Notes under the pieces: generated by a model
Told to the model about the DNA's origin: nothing
What the model saw: only the letters and a program-made list of their open reading frames with translations
The model's database searches: none
NCBI GenBank assembly: GCA_019244185.1
Contig: JAFATB010000020.1
Span: 83,261 to 147,260, forward strand
Direction: 5' to 3'
Source: Acidobacteriota bacterium
GTDB lineage: Bacteria > Acidobacteriota > Thermoanaerobaculia > Gp7-AA8
Length of the DNA stretch: 64,000 nt
Position numbers and translations under genes: made by a program
Part shown: positions 63,554 through 64,000 of the stretch, one piece after another
Layout of the letters: every line of letters begins with the position of its first letter
How positions within the stretch are numbered: position 1 is the first letter of the stretch

Positions 63554-64000
63554 CCCCCGACCAGGATTCCAGTGATGACCTCGTGATCCAGTTGCAACTG
63601 GCCTTCTTGCGCCAAGTGCGTGTCGCCCGTTTGCGCGCCTCTTATGATCTTGCCGATGCCTGAATTTGCGGCGGTGTCGTAAAACGCCTCCGCCGCCATC
63701 TGAACGAGTTGCATACACAGAACAAGTGTTCCACTAGCAGCAGAACACCTGCCAGTCGGATCGGTGCGATTAACTGGGTTGTTTCGCACATATGCATACA
63801 TGTTCCACGATTGCGGCTGTCCCGGAGCCCAGTCTTTGCCCGGATCCACCGACAAGAACCGCCCCAACGTCGGCGCGTAGTACCGCGCGTGCATGTAGTC
63901 GAGGTAGTCGGTGCTCTCCGTGTTCACTGCGCTGATGTAATCGCGTTCGTGGCCCGTGAATTTCATGGGCTGCACGTCCTCGAACGAGGTCTGGACGGTC
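63364..64000 (-). CDS. Rhs-family protein, core end (5' end outside window)
   Basis: The frame is open to the right edge and reads VQPMKFTGHERDY, then the canonical Rhs closing region DYLDYMHARYYAPTLGRFLS-VDPG and NMYAYVRNNPVNRTDPTGR, which ends the conserved core. The variable tail starts after DPTGR. In this frame it ends at 63364 in a sequence without toxin character, so the real tail is probably the other frame (63176-63553). The core is interrupted by one shift, or the assembly has an error. Confidence 0.88.
   Translation of the reverse strand, partial: TVQTSFEDVQPMKFTGHERDYISAVNTESTDYLDYMHARYYAPTLGRFLSVDPGKDWAPGQPQSWNMYAYVRNNPVNRTDPTGRCSAASGTLVLCMQLVQMAAEAFYDTAANSGIGKIIRGAQTGDTHLAQEGQLQLDHEVITGILVGGMTPSKTRPLSVPLNKEKRGPHPKQHTLVRRMAKSSLLVRQRDSLLPRTLPREWRIRRQVAQS

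Overview
The window is GC-rich bacterial chromosome with dense, mostly short-spaced genes. Several things point to an Acidobacteriota-type organism (Thermoanaerobaculia or a relative): a Ser/Thr kinase with a TolB/WD40-like extracellular half, S46 and S9 peptidases, GH18-NodB-GT2 and BNR-repeat proteins, LemA/TPM genes next to a C-terminal processing protease, and Roadblock/MglA-like signalling genes. This placement comes from gene content only; there is no rRNA in the window.

Layout. 1-9.6 kb: 3' end of ftsH, a tiny Cys-rich protein, a glycosidase-like protein, a lipobox-bearing membrane protein, an MmcQ/YjbR protein divergent from asparaginase, a GH46-like muramidase/chitosanase, radA, an M23 lipoprotein and a PilZ protein. 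9.6-19.3 kb: a secreted HELGH protein, a GT39-like membrane glycosyltransferase, then a minus-strand run ctpA / FYDLN protein / lemA / two TPM-domain genes / folK, followed by tatB-tatC. 19.3-23.8 kb: PpiC-type foldase, an aspartate-type aminotransferase, a CaCA-like exchanger and a SpoU/TrmH RNA methyltransferase. 24.0-32.0 kb: a signalling island. It holds a PAS histidine kinase, a single-domain response regulator, three Roadblock/LC7 proteins, an MglA-like GTPase with a long C-terminal extension, two uncharacterised proteins and an NtrC-family activator. A textbook -24/-12 sigma-54 promoter with upstream inverted repeats lies between the activator and the Roadblock/GTPase operon. 32.1-36.6 kb: rsmI, pgsA, tRNA-Leu(CAG), an eCIS-core (DUF4157-like) protein, a YHS lipoprotein and an outer-membrane-like protein. 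36.9-41.3 kb: surface-polysaccharide-type genes (two polytopic enzymes, a GT61 gene broken by a frameshift) and a thioesterase. 41.4-48.7 kb: alpha/beta hydrolase, tdh, phosphofructokinase, a frameshifted BNR-repeat protein, a VapBC pair and an S9 peptidase. 48.7-61.5 kb: S46 peptidase, Ser/Thr kinase, small secreted proteins, a PAS-GGDEF-EAL protein, a lipoprotein esterase, an EamA permease and a 1113-residue GH18-NodB-GT2 protein. 61.9-64.0 kb: a visibly more AT-rich Rhs polymorphic-toxin tail with a toxin/immunity pair and, behind it, a decayed second toxin cassette with its own downstream ORF. The Rhs gene enters from beyond the right edge.

Two genome-wide habits stand out. Many genes have a TANNNT -10 hexamer only 6-12 nt before the start codon and no Shine-Dalgarno, so leaderless or nearly leaderless transcripts look common; genes with clear SDs coexist with them. 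At two divergent gene pairs the opposing -10 boxes overlap by exactly the dinucleotide TA, giving compact bidirectional promoters. The most interesting candidate system is the sigma-54-controlled Roadblock/GTPase operon, which resembles an actinobacterial conservon (kinase, Roadblock, small protein, GTPase) but has its own enhancer-binding activator.
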